Positions 37,143-45,713 of a stretch of DNA of 47,711 bases are shown in pieces. The DNA is taken from positions 1-47,711 of the forward strand of contig JAOAQY010000094.1 of assembly GCA_025210965.1 (NCBI GenBank), in the 5' to 3' direction. Within the stretch, counting starts at the first letter, position 1. Every line of letters starts with the position of its first letter. Under the pieces are notes generated by a model, which ran no database searches, was not told the DNA's origin, and saw only the letters and a program-made list of their open reading frames with translations. Origin of the DNA: Tissierellales bacterium (GTDB taxonomy: Bacteria > Bacillota > Clostridia > Tissierellales > JAOAQY01). A program made the translations under genes and the position numbers.

Positions 37143-37170
37143 ATACTACACTTTTTCAAACAAATATCAA
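37143..37170 (-). promoter_or_regulatory. Predicted sigma-A promoter for EamA gene
   Basis: Reading leftward: -35 TTGATA (37165-37170), 16-base spacer, -10 TAGTAT (37143-37148), 30 bases before the GTG start and just after the tRNA terminator. Confidence 0.6.
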
Positions 37171-37184
37171 TAGTATAAAAGGAT

Positions 37185-37210
37185 AAAAAAAAAGCAAGGT
37201 CTCCCTTGCT
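37185..37210 (-). terminator. Rho-independent terminator after tRNA-Leu
   Basis: AGCAAGG and CCTTGCT pair around a GAGA loop (37193-37210), followed leftward by nine T. Confidence 0.94.
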
Positions 37211-37217
37211 AAAAATT

Positions 37218-37304
37218 TGGTGCGGATAACTGGACTCGAACCAGCACGGGATCACTCCCATAGCGCCCTCAACACTACGTGTCTGCCTATTCCACCATAT
37301 CCGC
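37218..37304 (-). tRNA. tRNA-Leu (anticodon GAG)
   Basis: 87 bases with encoded CCA. Acceptor GCGGATA pairs with TATCCGC; anticodon stem TAGTG/CGCTA encloses the loop TTGAGGG, anticodon GAG (reads CUC/CUU). The long variable arm GGGA/TCCC marks a class II tRNA, and the T arm is CTGG-TTCGAGT-CCAG. Single gene with its own promoter and terminator. Confidence 0.97.
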
Positions 37305-37323
37305 TCATTTAACTTACTATATT

Positions 37324-37351
37324 ATTTTAGCATATTATGTCAATTTGTCAA
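37324..37351 (-). promoter_or_regulatory. Promoter of tRNA-Leu
   Basis: Reading leftward: -35 TTGACA (37346-37351), 16-base spacer, -10 TAAAAT (37324-37329) with upstream TGC. Strong match, as expected for a stable RNA. Confidence 0.85.
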
Positions 37352-37384
37352 TGCTTAGTTAAATTTTCGCTATCTTTAGACTTT

Positions 37385-37424
37385 TCAGTAATCTAGAAGA
37401 GGCTATGCTCCCCTAGATTACTGA
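37385..37424 (-). terminator. Perfect 12-bp hairpin after the peptide-binding protein gene
   Basis: TCAGTAATCTAG (37385-37396) and CTAGATTACTGA (37413-37424) are exact complements and lie directly after the stop codon. Leftward it is followed by AAAAG, not a T tract; rightward a TTTTATT follows. So it may be an mRNA 3'-end stabiliser or an unusual terminator. Confidence 0.6.
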
Positions 37425-37426
37425 TT

Positions 37427-39109
37427 TTATTCCAAACCTATATTCCAAGTTATAATTTTCTCATAAATATCAAACATATTCGGATCAATACTTCCTCCAA
37501 TTCTATCATCAACCAATATAACCCTATCCCTATAAGCTATAGGCGTTACTACTTGTTCATGAGTAATGAGCTTAAGTAATTCCTCAGTTCTTTGCTTTAT
37601 TTCTTGACCATTTAGATTTTTTAATTCATTTAATCTGGTATCAATATCACTATTAGAATATCCTCCAAAATTCAAAGCACCTCTAGTTTTCACCAAATCA
37701 TCATAATAATCGCTAATTGGCATATTTACTGTAGCAATTGCCATATCAAATTTTTGTGTCACTAAAGCTTCTTGAAATAACTCCATATCATCATATAAAT
37801 TTACATTAATTAATATTCCTATAGCTTTAAGGTTTTTTTGTATAATTTCTATTTCTTTAAGTCTTATATCATCTTTCAAAGCTATCATATTAAACTTCAG
37901 AACTCTACTCCCCTTCGAATAGTACCCATCATCTCCTAGATTGTAGCCGTTTTCAATCATAACTTGATCAAAATTCGACAAATCATATTGATCATATAAA
38001 AAGCTCTGCCCTTCTGATTCTAATTTAGGATGTCTAAGTGTATGTGCTGATACTCCATGAGATAAAAATGACTTACGAACTATATCTTCCCTGTCAATTG
38101 CATTTGCAATAGCCAAGCGAATAGTATTTCCAATATCGCTCTTTAATATACTATTTTTATAATTATAAAATATCAAATCTATAGAAGTTCCAGAATAATC
38201 ATATAGTTTTAATCTTTTATTCTCTACATATTTTCCCCAATCTAACTCATCAGTGACTGCCAAATCTGTTATCCCAGAAAGTACACTCGTTAGGAATGCA
38301 TCTTTAGCAGACACAATTATTCCTTTTATATTTCTAATTTGAGGAATCCCTTCAAAATAATCTTCAAATGCAATTATAGAATACTCTTTTAAAACTTTAT
38401 GCTCTTCAAGTTTATAAGGACCTGTACCATTCACCTTGAACTCATAATCATTAGTCATAATTTTGCTATAACTACTATTTTGATTTCTAAGTCCGTTCAA
38501 TGTTGTTCTTCTATTAACTATTGGCAATGTTAATAGATAATCTGCATTGACATAATTCTTGTCAAATATCATTACAATCTCTTGATTATTTACTTTTTGA
38601 ATTCTAAACTTAGAAGTCAAGCTAACAGATGTATCAAAAACAGCTTCAAATAGATCTTTATACCCACTTTTTTGATATTGACTTCTCATTAAATTATAAG
38701 AAAAAACTACATCATCTGCATTGAGATTACTGCCGTCATGCCACTTCACATTGCTCTTTAGTTTTATAGTGATTTTTTTACCATCTTCACTTTTTTCCAC
38801 AGATTTCGCCAATTTATTTTCAAGATCAAAATCGCCATTATATTCACACAATCCCTGAAATATTAATTTGTTAAAATATATCAAGCTCTTATCTTTTACC
38901 ATATAAGGATTTTTACTTTTCACATAGCTAATAGGCACTCTAAGATCAGTTTTTTCTAATATTTCATTTGAATTTTCATTTATTTCTACACCGTTCTGCG
39001 TTTTAATCTCTTTTTGTTCTAAATTATCTACATCCTGCATACCGCATCCTGTCAATGCTATAAATAGCATTGTAAATGTCGATATAATGAGTTTTTTCCT
39101 TAAATTCAT
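37427..39109 (-). CDS. Peptide/nickel-type ABC substrate-binding lipoprotein
   Basis: 560 residues of the SBP_bac_5 (OppA/DppA) family. The signal peptide ends in the lipobox LTGC (Cys at about 22), so it is a membrane-anchored lipoprotein outside the cell. The fold is complete, with FEDYFEGIPQIRNI and AIANAIDREDIV as family stretches. No permease or ATPase gene adjoins it; its neighbours are coaE and polA, so it either works with a distant transporter or has another role. Two ATG codons overlap the coaE stop; the second (39109) is better spaced from GAGGTGA. Confidence 0.9.
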   Translation of the reverse strand: MNLRKKLIISTFTMLFIALTGCGMQDVDNLEQKEIKTQNGVEINENSNEILEKTDLRVPISYVKSKNPYMVKDKSLIYFNKLIFQGLCEYNGDFDLENKLAKSVEKSEDGKKITIKLKSNVKWHDGSNLNADDVVFSYNLMRSQYQKSGYKDLFEAVFDTSVSLTSKFRIQKVNNQEIVMIFDKNYVNADYLLTLPIVNRRTTLNGLRNQNSSYSKIMTNDYEFKVNGTGPYKLEEHKVLKEYSIIAFEDYFEGIPQIRNIKGIIVSAKDAFLTSVLSGITDLAVTDELDWGKYVENKRLKLYDYSGTSIDLIFYNYKNSILKSDIGNTIRLAIANAIDREDIVRKSFLSHGVSAHTLRHPKLESEGQSFLYDQYDLSNFDQVMIENGYNLGDDGYYSKGSRVLKFNMIALKDDIRLKEIEIIQKNLKAIGILINVNLYDDMELFQEALVTQKFDMAIATVNMPISDYYDDLVKTRGALNFGGYSNSDIDTRLNELKNLNGQEIKQRTEELLKLITHEQVVTPIAYRDRVILVDDRIGGSIDPNMFDIYEKIITWNIGLE

Positions 39110-39735
39110 CATTTCACCTCAATATCTAAGCGTTCTAATCCTCTGTCTATTTGCTGAAATAGAGTTTCTAAATTTCCATTATTATCTAAAACATAATCCG
39201 CTTTTTCACACTTTTCTTTACTACTCATCTGCGACTTTATTTTTTTAATCGCAAAATTTTCTGCTATACCATCTCTTTTCATTAACCTCTTTATTTGCTC
39301 TTTTTCATCTACATAAATCATCCAGATTTCATCAAATATTATACCCGCATCATTCAAATCTTCCAATACTTCAAACAGAAGAGGAACATCTACTATAACT
39401 ACTGGATACTCCTCTAGAAAGAATTCTATAGTGCTTTTTATCTTTTCTCGAATTATAGGGTGCAATATATTATTTAAAACTCCTAGTTCTTCAGGATTAT
39501 TAAATACTATATGCCCTAATTTATCTCTGTCAATGCTCAAATCTGCCGAGAGGATATTACTACTAAAGTGATTCACCACTGCAATATAACCTTCTTCTCC
39601 AAATTTTGTCACACTATGTGATATCTTATCTGCATCTACAATTGGATATCCTTTTTCTATTAGATAGCCTACTGCTGTAGATTTTCCTGACGCAATGTTC
39701 CCAGTTAATCCAATAATTCTACTATTTTGTCTCAT
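39109..39735 (-). CDS. coaE: Dephospho-CoA kinase
   Basis: Last step of coenzyme A synthesis. 208 residues with the P-loop GLTGNIASGKST at the N-terminus, DADKISH as substrate site, and VVIVDVPLLFE. ATG at 39735 lies 14 bases inside the end of polA and is preferred to a GTG at 39747. The polA-coaE order is common in Firmicutes. Confidence 0.95.
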   Translation of the reverse strand: MRQNSRIIGLTGNIASGKSTAVGYLIEKGYPIVDADKISHSVTKFGEEGYIAVVNHFSSNILSADLSIDRDKLGHIVFNNPEELGVLNNILHPIIREKIKSTIEFFLEEYPVVIVDVPLLFEVLEDLNDAGIIFDEIWMIYVDEKEQIKRLMKRDGIAENFAIKKIKSQMSSKEKCEKADYVLDNNGNLETLFQQIDRGLERLDIEVK

Positions 39736-42064
39736 ACCAACTATCACCAGCCTTCATATCTACATCTAAAGGAATATCAAGTTTAAGAACTTGCTCCATT
39801 TCTTTTTTCAATAAATTCTGTACCACTTCGATTTCATCTTCGGTAGCATCTATTATCAATTCGTCATGAACTTGAAGTACCAACTTAGACTTTAAACCTT
39901 TTTCTTTCAGAGATTTATACACTTTAACCATGGCTAATTTTATTATATCTGCAGCACTTCCTTGTATAGGTGTATTTAAAGCTATTCTTTCTCCGAAACT
40001 CTGAATGTTTTTATTAGATGCACTCAATTCTGGAATATATCTTCTTCTTCCAAAAATAGTCTCAACATAACCTTGTTCTTTAGCTGTAGCTATAATCTCC
40101 CCCATATACTCATCGACTCTAGAATACAAATTCAAATAAGCATCAATATAAGTTTTAGCTTCTTTCAATGATATTTTGAGATCTCTAGATAAACCAAAAT
40201 CACTGATTCCATAAACTATACCAAAATTGACAGCTTTAGCTACTCGTCTCTGATTATCTGTAACTGCATCTGGCTTTACAAAAAATACTTCTGCAGCTGT
40301 TTTGGTATGAATATCTTCATTTTCAAGATACGCCCTTTGTAAATTTTCATCTTTTGATATATGGGCTAAAACTCTGAGCTCGATTTGAGAATAATCTGCA
40401 TCAACCAATTTTCGCCCCTCAGTCGGTACAAATACCTTTCTTATAAGTCGTCCCTCTTTCGTTCTGACAGGTATATTTTGTAGGTTTGGCTGAGTGCTAC
40501 TAATCCTACCAGTAGTAGTTATTGCTTGATTAAACGATGAATGAATTTTGCCATTATCATCGATTAAATCTTGAAGTCCATCTACATACGTTGATACCAA
40601 TTTAGAAAGCTTCCTATATTCGAGTATCATCGGAATTATTTCATGTTTATCAAGTAATTTATCTAATACTTCAGCATTAGTTGAGTATCCTGTTTTTGTT
40701 TTCTTTATTACAGGCAGTCCAATTTCTTCGAATAACACCTCGCCTAATTGTTTTGGAGAATTGATATTAAATTCTCGTCCAGCCAATAGATAAATACTTG
40801 ATTTTAGCCCTATAATCACCGAACCAAATTCATCATTTAATTTTTTTAAACCCTCTCTATCAACACTGATTCCCTCATATTCCATATCTGCTAATACTTC
40901 TACTAGTGGCAATTCAATATCAAAATACAATTGTTCCATTCCCAAGTCTTTCATCTTTTCTTCTAATTTATCTTGAACTCTAGCTATTACACTTACATAG
41001 CTCACTAAGTATTTTTCAAGTTCTATATCTTCAATATCTCTATAACATTTTTTCTGTTTTCCCTTTCCAAGCAATTCTTCTTCACTAGATATTTTTTCAT
41101 CCAAATAATTTTGAGCTATATAATCTATTCCATAATCATCAATAGATGGATCTAAAATATATGCAGCTATCATACTATCGCCCATTAGATTTACCACTTC
41201 TATATTCTCTTTTTTTAATAAAATCAGATCATCTTTAATATGATGCCCATACTTGCCAATACTCGAATTTACCATAAGTTTTTCAAACTCAGCATTACCT
41301 AAAACCAAACTAAAATCTGTATAGTACATAATTTCTAAATCATCTATTCCAAAAGCCATTGATACAGGAGTTCCATAATAAGCTTTTTCTCCATCATATA
41401 AACATTTAAAATAGATTTTTGACTGCACTTTGCTCAATACTTCACTTAGACTTTCTGCAGATTCTATTTTTTCTGTTCTTATTTTTTTCTTTCCTAGAAC
41501 TTCATATTTATAATCGTCTAAATCCAACTTATAATTTAAGTCATTGTTCTCAAGTTCATTCAACTCTTCAATATTTTGGTATGATGAATTTAAAATTTTT
41601 ATCTGATTATTTTCTTCTGCCTTCAATATGAACGTCTTAGTTATATCGTCTCTGTTTAAATAATTACTTTGTAGTTTATATCCTACATATTGATTATATT
41701 CTATAGAATGATTTACTTTATAATTCACTTCAAATAATTGATTTTCCCAGCTATTTTCAAGTTTTAATATTTCACTATCTAATATATATACCTTGTCATT
41801 TGACAATAGTAATTTTCCTGCTATTTTTTCTATTGAGCAGTCATCTATAAAGTACTTATCTATAAAGTTCTTCGTCTTTTCTGTATAATCTACTTCTCTG
41901 TTTTCTCCTACAAATATACAATGGCTTATATCAAACTTTTCCTTTAAATTCTCCATCATTTTGAAAAAATAGCGCTCAGCATATTCATTACTCTCGCTAA
42001 ATGGTACAGATAATTTGGCTTTTTTCCAAATTAATTCAGGTGTTGCTAAAAATATTGAGTTCAT
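39722..42064 (-). CDS. polA: DNA polymerase I with degenerate nuclease domains
   Basis: Repair and Okazaki-fragment polymerase. 780 residues against about 880-930 usually. The polymerase domain (about 375-780) is intact: motif A DADYSQIELRVLAH, motif B RRVAKAVNFGIVYG, motif C LQVHDELI. The exonuclease-like middle (about 200-370) lacks the DxE metal site (FKCLYDGE where others have DTET), so proofreading is probably lost, as in several Firmicutes. The N-terminal 170 residues look like a shrunken 5'-nuclease (ERYFFKMMENLKEKF, KVYIL), without its carboxylate cluster. ATG at 42064 behind GGAGGATG. Confidence 0.93.
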   Translation of the reverse strand: MNSIFLATPELIWKKAKLSVPFSESNEYAERYFFKMMENLKEKFDISHCIFVGENREVDYTEKTKNFIDKYFIDDCSIEKIAGKLLLSNDKVYILDSEILKLENSWENQLFEVNYKVNHSIEYNQYVGYKLQSNYLNRDDITKTFILKAEENNQIKILNSSYQNIEELNELENNDLNYKLDLDDYKYEVLGKKKIRTEKIESAESLSEVLSKVQSKIYFKCLYDGEKAYYGTPVSMAFGIDDLEIMYYTDFSLVLGNAEFEKLMVNSSIGKYGHHIKDDLILLKKENIEVVNLMGDSMIAAYILDPSIDDYGIDYIAQNYLDEKISSEEELLGKGKQKKCYRDIEDIELEKYLVSYVSVIARVQDKLEEKMKDLGMEQLYFDIELPLVEVLADMEYEGISVDREGLKKLNDEFGSVIIGLKSSIYLLAGREFNINSPKQLGEVLFEEIGLPVIKKTKTGYSTNAEVLDKLLDKHEIIPMILEYRKLSKLVSTYVDGLQDLIDDNGKIHSSFNQAITTTGRISSTQPNLQNIPVRTKEGRLIRKVFVPTEGRKLVDADYSQIELRVLAHISKDENLQRAYLENEDIHTKTAAEVFFVKPDAVTDNQRRVAKAVNFGIVYGISDFGLSRDLKISLKEAKTYIDAYLNLYSRVDEYMGEIIATAKEQGYVETIFGRRRYIPELSASNKNIQSFGERIALNTPIQGSAADIIKLAMVKVYKSLKEKGLKSKLVLQVHDELIIDATEDEIEVVQNLLKKEMEQVLKLDIPLDVDMKAGDSWYETK

Positions 42065-42093
42065 AACATCCTCCAATTTAGTATTCTCTATAT

Positions 42094-42122
42094 ATTATAA
42101 CTCATTTGAATCTATTTCTCAG
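42094..42122 (-). promoter_or_regulatory. Predicted promoter for polA-coaE
   Basis: Reading leftward: -10 TATAAT (42094-42099), 17-base spacer, -35 CTGAGA (42117-42122, weak). Thirty bases before the polA start. Confidence 0.5.
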
Positions 42123-42153
42123 TAGGATATACCATTTTACAAATTTATTTTAC

Positions 42154-42194
42154 AAAAAAACTGCGAGTAATTCTAAACTAGAACCACTCGCAGT
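42154..42194 (-). terminator. Rho-independent terminator after SIMPL-domain gene
   Basis: ACTGCGAGT and ACTCGCAGT (42160-42168 with 42186-42194) pair, extended by about seven more pairs including G-U, then seven T leftward. Ends the ECF sigma operon. Confidence 0.93.
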
Positions 42195-42206
42195 TTTTAA
42201 ATACAT

Positions 42207-42908
42207 TTAATAGTTGAAATTCATACTTACATTTGCTCTTATTTCTATCTGGCCTTGACTAATACTTGTCGATGCTGCATCTGCTGATTTTAGCATCATA
42301 TTTTCATATCCTCTATATGGCGCTACATAAGATGCACTCTCTACTATGCTCGATGGAGTCGTTATAACCACACCTGCTGCTTTTGACATAGCACTTGCCT
42401 TCATCTTTGCACTTGAAATAGCTTTTGCAAGTGCTTGTAAGTAAAGTTCTTCACTTTTACTAGTTGTAAAGTTCACTTGACCTATTTGATTTGATCCAGC
42501 TTTGGTAGCATCATCTATTATTTTGCCTACTTTATCAATATCATCAACATCTACCTTAACTCTATTAACTACTCTATAAGCATAAAGCTCAGATTCTCTA
42601 GTCTTTTCATTATATTTTGTCAATGGATAAATACTATACTCTATAGTTTGTATATCTTTGTCTTCTAATCCATTTGCCTTAATTGACTTCATGACACTTG
42701 CCATTTTTTTAGCATTTTCTTCCTGTGCAATCTTAGTATCTTTGTTTTCTGTTTTTACACCGATTTCTATACTAGCTTGGTCTGGTTCCGCCCAAACACT
42801 TCCTTGACCTGAAACTGCAATAAAATTCGTATTTTCTGCTGCCATTGCTGGCATTACACTACCTAACATCATCACCATAATTAATAATACACTAGCTATC
42901 TTTTTCAT
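42207..42908 (-). CDS. Secreted SIMPL-domain (DUF541) protein
   Basis: 233 residues: a signal peptide (about 1-25, ending AMAA) and one SIMPL domain, the family of YggE and similar cell-surface proteins, with the start VSGQGSVWAEPDQASIEIGV. Exact role unknown; relatives are linked to oxidative or envelope stress. ATG at 42908 is preferred over a start at 42968: the GAGGAGG ribosome site lies within the end of the upstream gene, and a signal peptide then begins at once. Last gene of the sigma operon, overlapping the anti-sigma gene by 17 bases. Confidence 0.9.
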   Translation of the reverse strand: MKKIASVLLIMVMMLGSVMPAMAAENTNFIAVSGQGSVWAEPDQASIEIGVKTENKDTKIAQEENAKKMASVMKSIKANGLEDKDIQTIEYSIYPLTKYNEKTRESELYAYRVVNRVKVDVDDIDKVGKIIDDATKAGSNQIGQVNFTTSKSEELYLQALAKAISSAKMKASAMSKAAGVVITTPSSIVESASYVAPYRGYENMMLKSADAASTSISQGQIEIRANVSMNFNY

Positions 42909-44190
42909 TTTTTTTCCTCCTCTTAATTTTAAGCACTTTATTTTTAATAAATAAATAAACACTTCCAAACAAACCTATACCCAATATAATATATATAGCA
43001 TTACTTGTTAAGAAAACAATAGCATTTTCTATATTTTTGAAAAGTTTATTCATTTCCAATATAAAACCGTCTTTTATTCTTTTTCCTAAGTTCTCATCTC
43101 TTTTTTCAATCTGTGGTTCAAGCGAACTGACTTCTTCTATAGAAACATCTAATCTTGAATACTGTACTTTGTCATCCCAGTTTTTAAGAGTTCCTTCAAG
43201 ATGCTCTATATCAATTGCAAGTCTAGACATTTCAGCTTCTATCTTCAACAAGTCTTCAACTGTTTCCGCTCTTTGAAGTAGTTCTTTGTACCTATTATTC
43301 TGAGCTCTCATATTGTTTAGTCTTAGAGTCGTATCATAATATTCTTTTGTTATATCACGAGCATCGGTTTCTTCGTACACCACTTTTCCTAGTGTCTTTA
43401 TAAATTCTACACATCCATCAAAGTGTTCCTTAGGTACTCGTATAGTAATCTCACTAGATTTCAATTTACCATTTGTGTAAGTTTCTTTATTCTCTATATA
43501 TGCTCCATTTTCATTCAAATAATCCTCTATGATATTCATTTTCTCGTCATATGACTCTAATTTAATATTTATAGAACCACTTTTTATGATTTTTTTCTCT
43601 CTCTGTACTGATTTCGTTCTGATTCCCGTCTGAACTTCCATGCTATTTAGACTAGCTTCAGTAGCACCGAAGTCTGCTCCATATTTTGCAGATTCACTTG
43701 TATTTGCCATTTTCAGCTGTTCTGCATTTCCTACATCAAACCCTCTTGCCTTTTGTTCGTATGCTTCTGGCATTTCTTCGCTCGCCATTTCATACATTGT
43801 ATCTCTATCTATATTATTGCGATTCATCATAGGATAACTAATTGCAACCAGCACAAGTGCTGCAGCAACTGAACTTAATGGCACTAATTTTCGCATCCAT
43901 TTGTTCTTTTTGTTTGATTTCATTCTTTTATCGCTTAATTCATCTTTTGATTTCAATTCATTATTTGGCTTCAATTCTATAGATTCAAATTTTTCGCACA
44001 ATGCCGAATGGTAATTTTCTGGAAGTTCCACTTCTTCTCGCGCTAACTCCAAAATTTCTAATGTAAACTCATATTCTTTTCTGCATTCCTCACACGACAA
44101 TATATGCAAATCCATTTGCTTTTTCTTTATCTCATCTAATTCATTATCTATATATTCATCCAATAATTCTCTAAATTCATCGCATCTCAT
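42892..44190 (-). CDS. Anti-sigma factor: zinc-finger (ZAS) plus DUF4349 membrane protein
   Basis: 432 residues. The first 80 are a ZAS-type anti-sigma domain with the zinc motif in DLHILSCEECRKEY (H-x3-C-x2-C). A membrane helix follows (about 102-120). The outer part (about 200-380) is a DUF4349 domain (KKIIKSGSINIKL...) with a coiled coil (LLKIEAEMSRLAIDIEHLEG), and a second membrane helix (about 397-418) with a basic tail. So the N- and C-termini are inside and DUF4349 outside: a sensor holding the ECF sigma factor. It is 20 bases after the sigma gene. Confidence 0.9.
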   Translation of the reverse strand: MRCDEFRELLDEYIDNELDEIKKKQMDLHILSCEECRKEYEFTLEILELAREEVELPENYHSALCEKFESIELKPNNELKSKDELSDKRMKSNKKNKWMRKLVPLSSVAAALVLVAISYPMMNRNNIDRDTMYEMASEEMPEAYEQKARGFDVGNAEQLKMANTSESAKYGADFGATEASLNSMEVQTGIRTKSVQREKKIIKSGSINIKLESYDEKMNIIEDYLNENGAYIENKETYTNGKLKSSEITIRVPKEHFDGCVEFIKTLGKVVYEETDARDITKEYYDTTLRLNNMRAQNNRYKELLQRAETVEDLLKIEAEMSRLAIDIEHLEGTLKNWDDKVQYSRLDVSIEEVSSLEPQIEKRDENLGKRIKDGFILEMNKLFKNIENAIVFLTSNAIYIILGIGLFGSVYLFIKNKVLKIKRRKKNEKDS

Positions 44191-44210
44191 GATTTCTAAC
44201 CTCCTTTCTC

Positions 44211-44783
44211 TTAAGTTTTATAATTTTGTCCACTATCTATTAGCCATTTTTTAAGTTTTTTCCTACCTCTATTAATTCTTGATTTTACAGTTCCCTTATT
44301 AGAAGATGTAATCTCTGCAATTTCATCATAACTAAATCCTTCTACATCTCTAAGTAAAATAACCGTTCTATGATCATCATCTAAACTATCTATGCCTTTC
44401 TTTATGAATTCTCTTGACAACTTATTTTCTAATGCTTTTTCTGGAGTCAAATTTTTGTCGATTAACTCCAATTTTTCGTTTCCATCCTCATAAGTTTCAT
44501 TCAAACTAACAATTTGAGGTTTCTTTTTCTTTTTAAAATCCAATGCTGTATTCATAACTATTCTATAAAGCCACGTACTAAAACTTGATTGAAATTGAAA
44601 TTTACTTATGTTCTTATACAACTTAATAAAAGCTTCTTGTGATGCATCTAAGGCATCTTGTTCATCTCTAAGTACTTTATAAGCAATATTATACGCTTTT
44701 TTCTCATAGCTCAATATCAGCTCTTCGAAAGCTTTCACGTGCCCTGATTGACTATCCTCAATCAAAATCCTCTCTCGGTCCAC
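44211..44783 (-). CDS. ECF sigma factor (RpoE/SigW type)
   Basis: 190 residues: sigma-2 region (about 20-90, with DALDASQEAFIKLYKNI and FSTWLYRIVMNTALD) and sigma-4 (about 130-185, LLRDVEGFSYDEIAEI and GTVKSRINRGRKKLKKW). No sigma-1.1 or sigma-3, as in the ECF group. Starts with GTG at 44783 behind a perfect AAGGAGGTG. The promoter in front carries an ECF motif, so it very likely makes its own mRNA. First gene of sigma/anti-sigma/SIMPL. Confidence 0.94.
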   Translation of the reverse strand: MDRERILIEDSQSGHVKAFEELILSYEKKAYNIAYKVLRDEQDALDASQEAFIKLYKNISKFQFQSSFSTWLYRIVMNTALDFKKKKKPQIVSLNETYEDGNEKLELIDKNLTPEKALENKLSREFIKKGIDSLDDDHRTVILLRDVEGFSYDEIAEITSSNKGTVKSRINRGRKKLKKWLIDSGQNYKT

Positions 44784-44818
44784 TTTTACACCTCCTTTTC
44801 ATTTCCCTTTTCACATCT

Positions 44819-44847
44819 TTAGACGACTACTTTTAAAAAAAGTTCCC
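44819..44847 (-). promoter_or_regulatory. ECF-type autoregulatory promoter
   Basis: Reading leftward: -35 GGGAAC (44842-44847), with AAC then 16 bases then the -10 CGTCTAA (44819-44825). This is the AAC-N16-CGT pattern of SigW/SigX-like ECF promoters. It lies just before the ECF sigma gene and after the lipoprotein stop. Confidence 0.82.
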
Positions 44848-44854
44848 AAAAATA

Positions 44855-45586
44855 TTATTTTTTTTCAAATTTAATACCATCTATCTCAATTTTTATATTG
44901 CCGTTTTGCCATTCACTAGGCACAAACTTCTCAATTACAACATAATTTTTTTTACTTTCCCATATATAACCTGCTTTTAATACGTTTCCTAAAGCTTCTG
45001 TTGATTGCATTTCATCGCCTAGTGCATTATAACTGCTCTCGTAAATAGCTCTACCTTCATTATCTAAGTAATAAACTTTTACGCTAAGAGAAATAATATC
45101 CTTGTCTCCTAAATTTCTTATCTTAAAGTTTACCCCAACAGGCGATTGTTCATTTGTTTCAATTCTCTCAGATTTTTCATCATATATTTTAATAAAATTT
45201 TGCTTATAATTTTCAGCACTAACCCATAAATTATAGTCCTCTTCTATTTCTGAAAAATCTCTCAATCTTTCATAGTACTGCAACTTTTTATTATCTGCTT
45301 CTAATTTTTCATTTATTTGTTTTAAACTTGTAAGTTTTTCTTCTATCTCATTTAGTTCTTTATTTTTTTCTGTCACAGTCATTTCAGCACTACCTAGTTG
45401 ATCCTTTAAATTCTCTATTTCTAAATTCATATTCTCATTTTGCTTTTTTAGTTCTGATATTTTATTTTCGTGCTCTGACACTTGATTCACAGCAGATTGA
45501 TACTCATTTGAAGGAACACAAGCTGTTAGTAACACTAGTCCTAAAGTAGCCAATATAGTCTTTTTTATAAAATATTTTTTCACCAC
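44855..45586 (-). CDS. Coiled-coil lipoprotein of unknown function
   Basis: 243 residues. The signal peptide ends in lipobox LLTAC (Cys at about 23). Residues about 35-105 form a long heptad-rich coiled coil; about 130-240 look beta-rich (VNFKIRNLGDKDIISLSVKVYYLDNEG), a fold seen in surface lipoproteins, but no family is recognised. Two adjacent GTG codons can start it, behind GGAGGAG. It is 71 bases upstream of the ECF sigma gene in the same direction; whether it belongs to that regulon is unknown. Confidence 0.82.
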   Translation of the reverse strand: MVKKYFIKKTILATLGLVLLTACVPSNEYQSAVNQVSEHENKISELKKQNENMNLEIENLKDQLGSAEMTVTEKNKELNEIEEKLTSLKQINEKLEADNKKLQYYERLRDFSEIEEDYNLWVSAENYKQNFIKIYDEKSERIETNEQSPVGVNFKIRNLGDKDIISLSVKVYYLDNEGRAIYESSYNALGDEMQSTEALGNVLKAGYIWESKKNYVVIEKFVPSEWQNGNIKIEIDGIKFEKK

Positions 45587-45713
45587 AATCTCCTCCTTTT
45601 TTACATCTTCGCGATGTCTCTCTTTTCGTTTTTACCCCATTAGATTTGCAATTAACTATCATTACTCTATTTTAACAATTTTTTCCTTTAACCGTCAATA
45701 TTCGTCTAATCTA

